Both the position numbers and the translations under genes were made by a program. A DNA stretch of 64,000 nucleotides from an uncultured Bacteroidota bacterium (lineage in GTDB: Bacteria > Bacteroidota > Bacteroidia > Flavobacteriales > Flavobacteriaceae), in assembly GCA_903838055.1 (NCBI GenBank), contig CAILWV010000049.1, positions 1-64,000 on the forward strand, given 5' to 3'. The notes under the pieces are model-generated. The model had not been told where the DNA came from. It searched no databases and saw only the letters and a list, made by a program, of their open reading frames with translations. This document shows positions 45,698 to 54,118 of the stretch, in pieces; within the stretch, counting starts at the first letter, position 1; each line of letters opens with the position of its first letter.

Positions 45698-46237
45698 ATG
45701 AGTCAAAAAATATTGCTCAATGCCAAAGAAGTTACTATTATATTAAATCGTTTGGCCTGTCAGTTAATCGAAAAGCATCTTGATTTTTCGAATACGGTAT
45801 TGATTGGTTTGCAACCTCGAGGTAAATTCTTAGCACAACGTATCAAGCATATTCTGGAGACAGAATACCAACTACAAAACATCCCTCTTGGATTTTTAGA
45901 CATTACCTTTTTTAGAGATGATTTCCGTAGAGGCGAAAAACCTTTAGAGGCTAATAAAACTCAAATAGATTTCTTAGTTGAAAATAAAAAAGTAGTTTTT
46001 ATTGACGATGTATTGTATACAGGAAGAAGTATAAATGCCGCGTTAACCGCTATCCAGTCTTTTGGAAGACCATCAGAAGTGGAACTATTGACCTTAATTG
46101 ATAGACGTTTTAGTCGTCATTTACCTATACAGCCCGATTATAGAGGTCGTCAAGTAGATGCTATAAATGGCGAAAAAGTTAAAGTTTGCTGGTTAGAAAA
46201 TGAAGGAGAAGATTCCGTGTATTTAATTACGAATTAA
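45698..46237 (+). CDS. pyrR: Bifunctional pyrimidine operon regulator/uracil phosphoribosyltransferase PyrR
   Basis: 179 residues from the ATG at 45698 (MSQKILLNAKEVTIILNRLA), the normal PyrR start. An upstream TTG would add 18 residues without homology. The PRPP-binding motif is VVFIDDVLYTGRSINAAL with Asp103-Asp104, and the family-specific GLQPRGKFLAQRI and RQVDAINGEKVKVCW are intact. PyrR binds pyr mRNA in response to UMP in Gram-positive bacteria. Here no attenuator hairpin is visible before it, so the regulatory role is unproven. pyrB follows 32 bases later. Confidence 0.95.
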   Translation: MSQKILLNAKEVTIILNRLACQLIEKHLDFSNTVLIGLQPRGKFLAQRIKHILETEYQLQNIPLGFLDITFFRDDFRRGEKPLEANKTQIDFLVENKKVVFIDDVLYTGRSINAALTAIQSFGRPSEVELLTLIDRRFSRHLPIQPDYRGRQVDAINGEKVKVCWLENEGEDSVYLITN

Positions 46238-46269
46238 GAATTTACAACAACACAACACCTACTATATAA

Positions 46270-47199
46270 ATGAAAGAACTAAGTGTAAACCATTTATTAG
46301 GAATTAAATACCTAGTTAAAGAAGATATTGATTTAATATTTGAAACGGCCGATCATTTTAAAGAAGTTATTAATCGTCCTATAAAAAAAGTTCCCTCTTT
46401 AAGAGACATAACTATTGCTAATATTTTTTTTGAAAATAGTACACGAACAAAATTGTCTTTTGAGTTGGCTCAAAAAAGACTTTCAGCAGATGTAATTAGT
46501 TTTTCGGCAGCACAATCTTCGGTTAAAAAAGGGGAAACTCTAATTGATACTGTGAACAATATTCTATCAATGAAAGTCGATATGGTAGTTATGCGACATG
46601 CTAATCCAGGTGCAGCTTACTTCCTTTCGCAAAATGTTAAAGCAAGTATTGTTAATGCTGGTGATGGCGCTCACGAACATCCAACCCAAGCGTTATTAGA
46701 TAGTTTCACTATTAGAGAAAAATTAGGAGAAGTTGCCGGTAAAAAAGTGGTGATTGTAGGTGATGTTTTGCATTCCCGTGTAGCACTTTCAAATATTTAT
46801 GCTTTACAAATGCAAGGTGCCGAAGTAAAAGTATGTGGCCCAAATACATTAATTCCTAAGTACATTGAAAGCCTTGGAGTTTCTGTTGAATCTAATTTAA
46901 GAAAAGCTCTTGAATGGTGCGATGTTGCCAATATGCTTCGTGTGCAAAACGAAAGAATGGATGTGAATTATTTTCCTTCAACAAGAGAATACGCGCAGCA
47001 ATATGGAGTAGACAAAGCCTTATTAGATTCCTTAAGTAAAGAAATAGTCATTATGCACCCAGGACCAATAAATCGTGGAGTAGAAATTACTTCCGACGTT
47101 GCCGATTCTCAGCAATCTGTGATTTTGGATCAAGTAGAAAATGGGGTTGCAATTAGAATGGCTGTTATTTATTTATTGGCATCTAAAATCAAACAATAA
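46270..47199 (+). CDS. pyrB: Aspartate carbamoyltransferase catalytic subunit
   Basis: 309 residues, full length. Carbamoyl-phosphate site FFENSTRTKLSFELAQKRL with Ser57-Thr58-Arg59-Thr60; SSVKKGETLIDT supplies the mobile-loop Ser and Lys; MVVMRHANPGA; HEHPTQALLD with His137; and MHPGPINRGVEI near the C-terminus. It catalyses carbamoyl phosphate plus aspartate to carbamoyl aspartate, the committed step of pyrimidine synthesis. No pyrI regulatory subunit is present nearby. It is the second gene of the pyrR-pyrB-STAS-rnz cluster. Confidence 0.97.
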   Translation: MKELSVNHLLGIKYLVKEDIDLIFETADHFKEVINRPIKKVPSLRDITIANIFFENSTRTKLSFELAQKRLSADVISFSAAQSSVKKGETLIDTVNNILSMKVDMVVMRHANPGAAYFLSQNVKASIVNAGDGAHEHPTQALLDSFTIREKLGEVAGKKVVIVGDVLHSRVALSNIYALQMQGAEVKVCGPNTLIPKYIESLGVSVESNLRKALEWCDVANMLRVQNERMDVNYFPSTREYAQQYGVDKALLDSLSKEIVIMHPGPINRGVEITSDVADSQQSVILDQVENGVAIRMAVIYLLASKIKQ

Positions 47200-47214
47200 G
47201 TAAAGAAATAAGCA

Positions 47215-47547
47215 ATGAAAGTAGAACAAAAAGGTCATTCCACCATCGTAAAAGATACCCAAGGAAATATTCAAAATTTCATCGAGAAACTAACTCATGA
47301 ACATGCTACTTTTAAAAATCAAAATTTAATTATAGATATTACCCATGATAAAAATGTGGAAATAAAAGATATTAAATTATTCTCCGATTTATCTAAAGCG
47401 CATTGTAAGGGTAAAAAATCCTTTATTTTAGTTGCTTCCGATATTGATTTTAATGCTATTTCTACGCAACTAACAGTTGTTCCTTCTATTCAAGAAGCTC
47501 ACGATATAATTGAAATGGAAGAAATAGAACGCGATTTAGGATTTTAA
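47215..47547 (+). CDS. STAS-like protein in the pyrB-rnz operon (often labelled ribonuclease Z by neighbourhood)
   Basis: 110 residues with no signal peptide. The alternating strands and helices (KGHSTIVKDTQGNIQNFIEK; NLIIDITHDKNVEIKDIKLF; KSFILVASDIDFNAISTQL) suggest a STAS/SpoIIAA-like fold. The tail DIIEMEEIERDLGF looks strongly conserved by eye. It is not a metallo-beta-lactamase, so the label ribonuclease Z seen in some relatives is, as I recall it, a carry-over from the true rnz gene downstream. It lies 15 bases after pyrB. Function unknown. Confidence 0.75.
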   Translation: MKVEQKGHSTIVKDTQGNIQNFIEKLTHEHATFKNQNLIIDITHDKNVEIKDIKLFSDLSKAHCKGKKSFILVASDIDFNAISTQLTVVPSIQEAHDIIEMEEIERDLGF

Positions 47548-47557
47548 TAATTACACT

Positions 47558-47761
47558 ATGAAAATTAACAATAAAACATTGCTATACATTTATGTAGTAT
47601 TTTTATTTGTATTAACTTTTTTACTGGCAAGCCGCGTATTTAAAGGAATAAAAACACAAGATTTTGACTATTTAAAGATTGCAATTAACAGTGTAATCTT
47701 AATTTATGTTGCATTTCAAGTAATTCGTTTGGGTAAAATAGAAAACGATAAAACGGAATAA
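47558..47761 (+). CDS. Small two-helix membrane protein, 67 residues
   Basis: Two hydrophobic segments (LLYIYVVFLFVLTFLLASRV at about 8-27 and AINSVILIYVAFQVIRLG at about 42-60) flank a short charged loop (FKGIKTQDFDYLK). It starts 10 bases after the STAS-like gene and ends 2 bases before the next small ORF, so it is an operon member. No family is recognised; similar two-helix proteins are common in flavobacteria. Confidence 0.7.
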   Translation: MKINNKTLLYIYVVFLFVLTFLLASRVFKGIKTQDFDYLKIAINSVILIYVAFQVIRLGKIENDKTE

Positions 47762-47763
47762 AT

Positions 47764-47919
47764 ATGAATAAAAGGTTATTTTATATTCTATTAGCTTTAA
47801 ATATTATTTTATTATTTATTAATTTGTATTTAGGATATGTTAGAAATAACTATAATCTTTTTAGTATTTTTTCTAATATTTCTTTGGCATTTATTTTATA
47901 TATGTCTTCCAAAAAATAA
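47764..47919 (+). CDS. Small membrane protein, 51 residues, not in standard ORF lists
   Basis: ATG at 47764, stop TAA at 47917-47919. The product has two hydrophobic stretches (LFYILLALNIILLFINLYLG and FSIFSNISLAFILYM) and ends in SSKK. It starts 2 bases after the preceding small membrane gene and ends 9 bases before the rnz TTG start. It has the same size and topology class as its neighbour, so it may be a paralogue or partner. The case rests on operon spacing and an open frame only. Confidence 0.6.
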   Translation: MNKRLFYILLALNIILLFINLYLGYVRNNYNLFSIFSNISLAFILYMSSKK

Positions 47920-47928
47920 AAATAAATT

Positions 47929-48837
47929 TTGAAACTAACCATACTTGGCTGTTATGCAGCAACACCTAGAACTTTTTCTAATCCTACTTCTCAAATTTTA
48001 GAAATAAAAAACAGAGTATTCTTAATTGATTGTGCTGAAGGAACCCAAGTACAATTGCGTAAAAGCAAAATCAAGTTTTCTAAAATCAATCACATTTTCA
48101 TTTCTCATCTTCATGGAGATCATTTTTATGGATTAATTGGGTTAATTTCAACCTTTATGTTACTAAATCGGGAAAATGATTTGCATGTTCATGGTCCAAA
48201 AGGTATAAAAGAAATTATCTTATTACAATTGCGCGCTTCAGGTTCATATACTGGTTATAATCTATATTTTCACGAACTAGAATCAACAGAATCGGTGACT
48301 ATTTTTGAAGACGAAAAAGTAATCGTAAAGACAATTCCTTTGAGCCATCGTATATATACTAACGGATTTCTTTTTCAAGAGAAAAATATTGAGCGTAAAC
48401 TCAATATCGAAACTATCGAAAATTATAATATTGATAAAGTATATTTCAATAAAATTAAATTTGGAGGTGATGTTACTCTCGAAAATGGCAAAGTAATTCC
48501 AAATTCTGAATTGTCTTTCCCTCCTTTACCTGTAAGATCATATGCTTATTGTAGTGATACAAAGTATGATGAAAGTATAATTCCAATAATACAAAATACG
48601 GATTACCTGTATCATGAAAGCACTTTTTTAGAAAGCGAAGAACCTCTTTCTGAAAAAACAATGCACTCTACTGCTAAGCAAGCTGCTACTATTGCATCAA
48701 AAGCAAATGTAAAAAACCTTATTTTAGGCCATTATTCTACAAGATATAGCAGCATTGAAATGTTTAAAAATGAAGCTGAAACTATTTTTCCAAATGTACA
48801 TTTAGCAGAAGATGGAAAAGAATTTTCTTTAGATTAA
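47929..48837 (+). CDS. rnz: Ribonuclease Z (tRNase Z)
   Basis: 302 residues from a TTG start (ttgaaactaacc), supported because the translation from that codon is the conserved rnz N-terminus MKLTILGCYAATPRTFSNPT. The metallo-beta-lactamase zinc motif is SHLHGDHFYGLIGL (His60, His62, Asp64, His65), followed by VRSYAYCSDTKYDE and LILGHYSTRY for the remaining ligands, and the HST motif MHSTAKQAATIA. It removes 3' trailers from tRNA precursors. It is the last gene of the pyr cluster and is convergent with the DUF421 gene. Confidence 0.95.
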   Translation: MKLTILGCYAATPRTFSNPTSQILEIKNRVFLIDCAEGTQVQLRKSKIKFSKINHIFISHLHGDHFYGLIGLISTFMLLNRENDLHVHGPKGIKEIILLQLRASGSYTGYNLYFHELESTESVTIFEDEKVIVKTIPLSHRIYTNGFLFQEKNIERKLNIETIENYNIDKVYFNKIKFGGDVTLENGKVIPNSELSFPPLPVRSYAYCSDTKYDESIIPIIQNTDYLYHESTFLESEEPLSEKTMHSTAKQAATIASKANVKNLILGHYSTRYSSIEMFKNEAETIFPNVHLAEDGKEFSLD

Positions 48838-48857
48838 TATAAAAAAACTATAAGAAA

Positions 48858-49379
48858 TTAATTATTCAAATTACCTAACGATTTATGAATCTTTCTTTTG
48901 TGATGGGTTTGTTTTAAATTTTTATCTCCCGAAATAATACTAATGCTGCCATCAATTTCAAACATTGCAAGTTTTACTTCATTATAATGTTCTACGCCGT
49001 GTTCTCGCATAGCTTCTTGAAGTTCTTCTGAAGAAATTCCAATTTTGGATAGTGCTTTAAAATCAATTTTGCCGTTGTGAATTAATATTTCGGGTTTGTC
49101 TTGAAGTAGTTCCTTAATAAATTTAGATCGCAACATCGTCTTTTTGAAAATGATGTTGATTATAAACAAAGCAAATGCAGCAACAATTCCACCTAAAAGT
49201 GTAGTGTTGTTTCCTACCATGGCATTTTGTACCGAGTTACTTATAAGTAAAATTAAAATTACATCGGCAGTGTTTAATTGAGATAATTCTTTTTTTCCGA
49301 ATATACGTAAAGCAATTATCATAAAAAGATAAACGCAAACACTTCGAAAAACAATATTTAAGTAAGGATCGTTAATCAT
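48858..49379 (-). CDS. DUF421 (YetF-like) membrane protein
   Basis: 173 residues. Three membrane helices occupy the first 90 residues (FRSVCVYLFMIIALRIFGKK; ADVILILLISNSVQNAMV; GGIVAAFALFIINIIFKK). The cytoplasmic DUF421 domain follows, with KPEILIHNGKIDFKALSKIG and VKLAMFEIDGSISIISGDK, the YetF pattern. Function is unknown; some relatives are linked to spore or envelope properties in Bacillus. The gene is 7 bases downstream of the RimK fusion, so the two are probably co-transcribed. Confidence 0.9.
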   Translation of the reverse strand: MINDPYLNIVFRSVCVYLFMIIALRIFGKKELSQLNTADVILILLISNSVQNAMVGNNTTLLGGIVAAFALFIINIIFKKTMLRSKFIKELLQDKPEILIHNGKIDFKALSKIGISSEELQEAMREHGVEHYNEVKLAMFEIDGSISIISGDKNLKQTHHKRKIHKSLGNLNN

Positions 49380-49386
49380 GATTTAA

Positions 49387-50760
49387 CTATTGTTTTCTCT
49401 TAATATTACTCTCAATAGCTTTTATCATTTCTCCTGCAATATCTTTATTAGTAGCGCCTTCAATACCTTCAAGACCTGGAGATGAATTAACCTCTAATAA
49501 TAATGGTCCTTTTGCTGAACGGATTATGTCTACACCTGCAACCCTTAAATCCATTGCTTTGGCTGCTTTTATGGCTATTCTTCTCTCATCTGCGGTTGGT
49601 TTTACTATAGATGCTGTTCCTCCCATGTGAATATTTGCACGAAATTCTCCTGGAGCTGCAACTCTTTCAATAGCAGCTACTACTTTTCCGTCAACTACAA
49701 ATAAACGTAAATCTTTACCGTTAGCTTCTTTAATAAATTCTTGAACTAATATATTAGCATTTAAACTTTTAAAAGCATTTATTACCGATTCGGCAGCTTT
49801 TTTAGTTTCTGCCAAAACAACTCCTTTTCCTTGAGTTCCTTCTAATAATTTTACAATTAATGGAGAACCTCCAACCATTTTAATCAAATCATCCGTATCT
49901 AAAGGCGAATTGGCAAATCCGGTAGTTGGTATATCTACGCCATTTCTTAATAATAATTGTAGAGAAAAAAGTTTATCTCGAGATTGGGTTATTGCTGCAG
50001 CCGAATTCAAGCAATAAACTTTCATTGCTTCAAATTGACGTGTTAATGCACATCCATAAAATGTAATACTAGGACGAATTCTTGGAATAATTGCATCGAA
50101 ATTGTCTAATACTTTTCCGCCACGATAATGAATTTCGGGTTTAACAGCATCCAATTTCATATAACATTCTTTGATGTTTAGAAAATGCATTTCATGTCCT
50201 CGCATTTCGCCAGCTTCCATAATTCGTTTGTTACTATACAATTCTGGATTACTTGCTAATAATCCAATTCGCAAACCCGATTTACTCGGAATGGCATCAA
50301 CATATAAATTTTTTAGATTTTCGATTGAATTTTGGCCTAACAAATATTGCTGCTGGGGATCTACTAAAATTCTTCCGCTCATAGCTTCTCTGCCTAAAAG
50401 CATTCTAAAACCCATTGAATCACGGTTGGTAAGCGTCATTTCTATAGACCAAATGTCGCCTCCAATAGTAATATTAGTTTGAATAACATAGCGTTGTTCG
50501 CGAAAACCACTTGAACTTTTAACTACACGTTTATCAATTAACAATGCTTCACAATGAATTACTGTTTTAAGATTGTTTTGAATTGGGTTGATGTCAAATT
50601 TCACCCAATTGATTCCATCTCTTACAAATGGAGAGATATTGATTGCATGTAATGCGGAAGTTTTAGCACCTGAGTCAACACGAGCTTTGATTGCGGGAAT
50701 TCCAAGTTCTGGAAATGAACACCATTCTTCAGATCCTAATATGATTTTGTTTTGAGGCAT
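49387..50760 (-). CDS. rimK: Fusion of a retropepsin-like/ATP-dependent zinc protease domain with a RimK-type ATP-grasp ligase
   Basis: 457 residues. Residues about 1-140 match the RimK-associated (RloD-like) protease domain, with [20 protein letters not shown] (the Asp-Ser-Gly triad) and [14 protein letters not shown]. Residues about 160-450 are RimK/LysX ATP-grasp: [31 protein letters not shown] (P-loop-like), [20 protein letters not shown] and [20 protein letters not shown] (metal-binding Glu-Asn). RimK enzymes add Glu residues to ribosomal protein S6 or cofactors. Here the ligase and a putative protease are one chain. It is followed by DUF421. Confidence 0.9.
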   Translation of the reverse strand: MPQNKIILGSEEWCSFPELGIPAIKARVDSGAKTSALHAINISPFVRDGINWVKFDINPIQNNLKTVIHCEALLIDKRVVKSSSGFREQRYVIQTNITIGGDIWSIEMTLTNRDSMGFRMLLGREAMSGRILVDPQQQYLLGQNSIENLKNLYVDAIPSKSGLRIGLLASNPELYSNKRIMEAGEMRGHEMHFLNIKECYMKLDAVKPEIHYRGGKVLDNFDAIIPRIRPSITFYGCALTRQFEAMKVYCLNSAAAITQSRDKLFSLQLLLRNGVDIPTTGFANSPLDTDDLIKMVGGSPLIVKLLEGTQGKGVVLAETKKAAESVINAFKSLNANILVQEFIKEANGKDLRLFVVDGKVVAAIERVAAPGEFRANIHMGGTASIVKPTADERRIAIKAAKAMDLRVAGVDIIRSAKGPLLLEVNSSPGLEGIEGATNKDIAGEMIKAIESNIKRKQ

Positions 50761-50775
50761 TATAAATAAATTTTA

Positions 50776-50824
50776 AACCACGAATTACAGCAATTTTTTA
50801 GAGAAATTAAAGTATTTCGTGGTT
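50776..50824. repeat. Palindromic intergenic repeat
   Basis: aaccacgaa (50776-50784) is the exact complement of ttcgtggtt (50816-50824), with an A/T-rich loop that holds a partial copy of the arm sequence (cgaattacagcaatt). It lies between the RimK fusion and the toxin relic and resembles the other cacgaatt-type elements here. Confidence 0.5.
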
Positions 50825-50836
50825 AAATGTATGTTA

Positions 50837-51110
50837 TTATTTGTAATGACCTTTTAGAGAAACAATTTCTAAAATTTCAATTACATTTTCTTCAACAATT
50901 TGATAAATTATTCGATGTTCACTATTTATTCTTCTGGACCATTTTCCTGTAAGTTCATACTTCAATGGTTCAGGCTTTCCAATTCCAGTAAATGGATGTT
51001 TTATTAAATCTTCAATTAATAAAACTATTTTTTTTTGAATAAGTTTTATTGCCAGATTTTTTCCAAAAAGCTAAATCTTTTAGGGCATCGGGAGCAAATC
51101 TTATTTCCAT
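50837..51110 (-). pseudogene. Frameshifted YoeB/Txe-type toxin gene
   Basis: The intact start reads MEIRFAPDALKDLAFWKKSG from ATG at 51110, the typical N-terminus of YoeB/Txe mRNA interferases. Near 51045 the frame is lost (a net shift in an A-rich tract), and the reading continues in another frame as LIQKKIVLLIEDL, then KPEPLKYELTGKWSRRI, NSEHRIIYQ and the family end VSLKGHYK at 50837. The remaining pieces cover almost the whole toxin, so decay is recent. It starts inside the end of the antitoxin relic, the usual toxin-antitoxin overlap. Confidence 0.85.
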
Positions 51111-51286
51111 ATATCTTCCAAAGCAATACTAACTCCTTTACCGTCTTTTAAATCTTAAAATTTTGGCAACAAATTCTTTATTATAAGGACTTGTACCTTC
51201 ATCTTATATTTCAATATGAAGTGATTTTGCCAATTCTATTAGAAGTGGCATATGTTTTTTCTGTACTTTTTTAATTTAATCTCCAT
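51101..51286 (-). pseudogene. Degenerate antitoxin gene paired with the YoeB-like toxin
   Basis: In pieces from different frames: an ATG at 51286 with MEIKLKK, then HMPLLIELAKSLHIEI, an in-frame TAA where GAA is expected, EGTSPYNKEFVAKIL, a further shift, and DGKGVSIALEDIWK ending at 51101. The pattern resembles the short helical antitoxins that precede YoeB/Txe toxins in flavobacteria. The last codons overlap the toxin ATG. At least one premature stop and two shifts show it is inactive. Confidence 0.75.
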
Positions 51287-51311
51287 ATCATTTAACTAAT
51301 TAAATTTTATT

Positions 51312-53858
51312 TTAACTAGTAGGTTCTTCTTTTTTCTGAATTTTCACATTCAATTCAGTTGCACCTTCTTCAATATCCATAAAGATTTCATCGCCATTGC
51401 CAATTTTAGAAGTGATTATTTCTTCAGCTAAAGAATCTTCAACATATTTTTGAATGGCTCTTTTTAATGGTCTTGCTCCAAATTGTTTGTCGAAACCTTT
51501 TTCTGCTATAAATGCTTTTGCTTTATCGGATAAAGTTAAGGTATAACCTAATTCTTTAATTCTAGCATATAATTTTACCAATTCTAATTCGATGATTTGG
51601 TCAATATCATGCTTTTCTAAAGCATTAAATACGATAACATCATCAATTCTGTTCAAGAATTCAGGTGCAAATGTTTTCTTTAAAGCATTTTCGATAATAC
51701 TTTTCGAATTATCATCTGCTTGCGCTACTTTGGCTGCAGTTCCAAAACCAACTCCTTGTCCGAAGTCTTTTAATTGACGAGCACCAACGTTAGAAGTCAT
51801 AATGATAATAGTGTTTTTAAAATCAATTTTACGACCTAAGCTATCCGTTAAATAACCATCATCTAATACTTGAAGCATCATATTAAATACATCAGGATGT
51901 GCTTTTTCTATTTCATCTAAAAGTACCACGCAATATGGTTTTCTTCTAACTTTCTCAGTTAATTGACCACCTTCTTCATATCCAACATATCCTGGAGGAG
52001 CACCTACTAATCTAGAAATAGCAAATTTTTCCATGTATTCACTCATGTCAATTCGTACTAAAGCATCTTCTGAATCGAATAATTCTTTAGCTAATACTTT
52101 GGCTAATTGTGTTTTTCCAACTCCTGTTTGCCCTAAGAAAATAAAGGAACCTATTGGTTTGTTTGGATCTTTTAATCCTGCACGATTTCGTTGAATAGAA
52201 CGCGCAATTTTCATTACTGCTTCATTTTGACCAATAACTTTGCCTTGAAGTAGTTCTGGTAATCTTGCTAATTTATTACTTTCTGTTTGCGCAATTCGAT
52301 TTACAGGAATACCTGTCATCATAGACACTACATCGGCAACATTGTCTTCAGTAACTTCAATACGGTTGTTTTTAGAATCTTCTTCCCATTGCTCTTGTGC
52401 TATAGCAAGTTCTTTTTCAATTTTCTTTTCATCGTCGCGAAGTTTTGCTGCTTCTTCATATTTCTGTCTTTTTACAACCGAATTTTTTAATTCACGAACT
52501 TCTTCTAACTGACGTTCTAAATCTACTATTTGTTTAGGAACATCAATATTGGTAATGTGAACACGAGAACCTGCCTCGTCTAAGGCATCAATAGCTTTGT
52601 CTGGTAAAAAACGTTCCGACATATATCTATCCGTTAATTTTACACAAGCCTCAATTGCATCTTGTGTATAAGTAACATTATGGTGGTCTTCGTATTTATT
52701 TTTGATATTATTTAAAATCAATATAGTCTCTGAAACAGAGGTTGGCTCAACAATCACCTTCTGAAAACGACGTTCTAATGCTCCATCTTTTTCAATATAT
52801 TGACGGTATTCATCTAAGGTTGTGGCTCCAATACATTGTATTTCTCCTCTTGATAAAGCAGGTTTTAGCATGTTTGAAGCGTCTAATGAGCCTGTAGCTC
52901 CACCAGCACCCACAATTGTGTGAATCTCATCAATAAACAAAATAATATCGTCGTTTTTTTCCAACTCATTCATTACAGCTTTCATTCTCTCTTCAAACTG
53001 TCCGCGATATTTTGTGCCTGCAACTAAACTAGCCAAATCTAAAGTAACCACTCTTTTGTTAAATAAAATTCTAGAAACTTTCTTTTGGATAATACGTAAT
53101 GCTAAACCTTCAGCAATTGCAGATTTACCAACACCTGGCTCTCCAATCAACAATGGATTGTTTTTCTTTCTACGACTTAATATTTGTGAAACCCGTTCAA
53201 TTTCTTTTTCACGGCCTACAACAGGATCTAATTTTCCATCTTCAGCCATTTCTGTTAAATCTCTACCAAAATTATCTAGAACAGGGGTTTTAGATTTTTT
53301 ACTTGATTTGTTCGCAGGATTATTAAAACTATCTCCTTTAATGCCATCATCATGTCCAGAATCATCATTAAAAGACTCGTTTTTTGGCAGGTTTTCTAAA
53401 AAATTCTCTTCTCTTGGTGTCATGTCTAAATATTGTTCTTTAGCTACTTCATAATCTATTTTAAGTTTATTTAGTAACTTAGTTGTAGGATCATTTTCAT
53501 TTCTTAAGATGCAAAGCAATAAATGTGCAGTACTAATTGAACTACTTTGGTATACTTTTGCTTCTAAAAAAGTTGTCTTAAGTGCTCTTTCTGCTTGACG
53601 TGTTAAATGTAAGTTTTTCTTTTCTAAACTCAACTCAACATTAGGATTTGGCGGACTTAGTATCTCCACTTTCTTTCTTAAATGATCTAAATCCACTGAA
53701 AGATTATTCAAAATTGATATTGCTTTTCCATTTCCGTCTCTCAAAATTCCAAGCATAAGATGTTCCGTTCCAATAAAATCGTGCCCTAATCGCAAAGCTT
53801 CTTCTTTGCTATAAGTTATTACATCTTTTACTCTTGGTGAAAAATTATCATCCATCAT
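51312..53858 (-). CDS. clpC: ATP-dependent Clp protease ATP-binding subunit ClpC
   Basis: 848 residues. Two N-terminal Clp repeats ([38 protein letters not shown]) are followed by AAA domain 1 with Walker [15 protein letters not shown] near 243, the UVR/middle coiled coil ([19 protein letters not shown]), and AAA domain 2 with Walker [15 protein letters not shown] near 578 and [14 protein letters not shown]. The presence of the UVR motif marks ClpC rather than ClpA. It unfolds proteins for ClpP. The start may be either of two consecutive ATGs (MMDD). It is divergent from gyrA. Confidence 0.96.
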   Translation of the reverse strand: MMDDNFSPRVKDVITYSKEEALRLGHDFIGTEHLMLGILRDGNGKAISILNNLSVDLDHLRKKVEILSPPNPNVELSLEKKNLHLTRQAERALKTTFLEAKVYQSSSISTAHLLLCILRNENDPTTKLLNKLKIDYEVAKEQYLDMTPREENFLENLPKNESFNDDSGHDDGIKGDSFNNPANKSSKKSKTPVLDNFGRDLTEMAEDGKLDPVVGREKEIERVSQILSRRKKNNPLLIGEPGVGKSAIAEGLALRIIQKKVSRILFNKRVVTLDLASLVAGTKYRGQFEERMKAVMNELEKNDDIILFIDEIHTIVGAGGATGSLDASNMLKPALSRGEIQCIGATTLDEYRQYIEKDGALERRFQKVIVEPTSVSETILILNNIKNKYEDHHNVTYTQDAIEACVKLTDRYMSERFLPDKAIDALDEAGSRVHITNIDVPKQIVDLERQLEEVRELKNSVVKRQKYEEAAKLRDDEKKIEKELAIAQEQWEEDSKNNRIEVTEDNVADVVSMMTGIPVNRIAQTESNKLARLPELLQGKVIGQNEAVMKIARSIQRNRAGLKDPNKPIGSFIFLGQTGVGKTQLAKVLAKELFDSEDALVRIDMSEYMEKFAISRLVGAPPGYVGYEEGGQLTEKVRRKPYCVVLLDEIEKAHPDVFNMMLQVLDDGYLTDSLGRKIDFKNTIIIMTSNVGARQLKDFGQGVGFGTAAKVAQADDNSKSIIENALKKTFAPEFLNRIDDVIVFNALEKHDIDQIIELELVKLYARIKELGYTLTLSDKAKAFIAEKGFDKQFGARPLKRAIQKYVEDSLAEEIITSKIGNGDEIFMDIEEGATELNVKIQKKEEPTS

Positions 53859-54118
53859 TTTATGTATATTATTATTGTAAATTTAGTGAATTACTTTTGG
53901 TAAATCAAATACCATTCCTAAAGAAAACTCTAGTCAGTAAATTGACAAAAAAATAATTATATATATAACTTTAAATTTGGTAATTTATTAACCATTTGGT
54001 GCTACTAATTTGTTAATAAATCCTTGAAATAAGTGAACGAAAATGCTTTTATAAGAATTTAAAAAATGTAACTTGCACGATTGAATTGAAAATTAATTTA
54101 CTTTAAAAATTTATAAAT

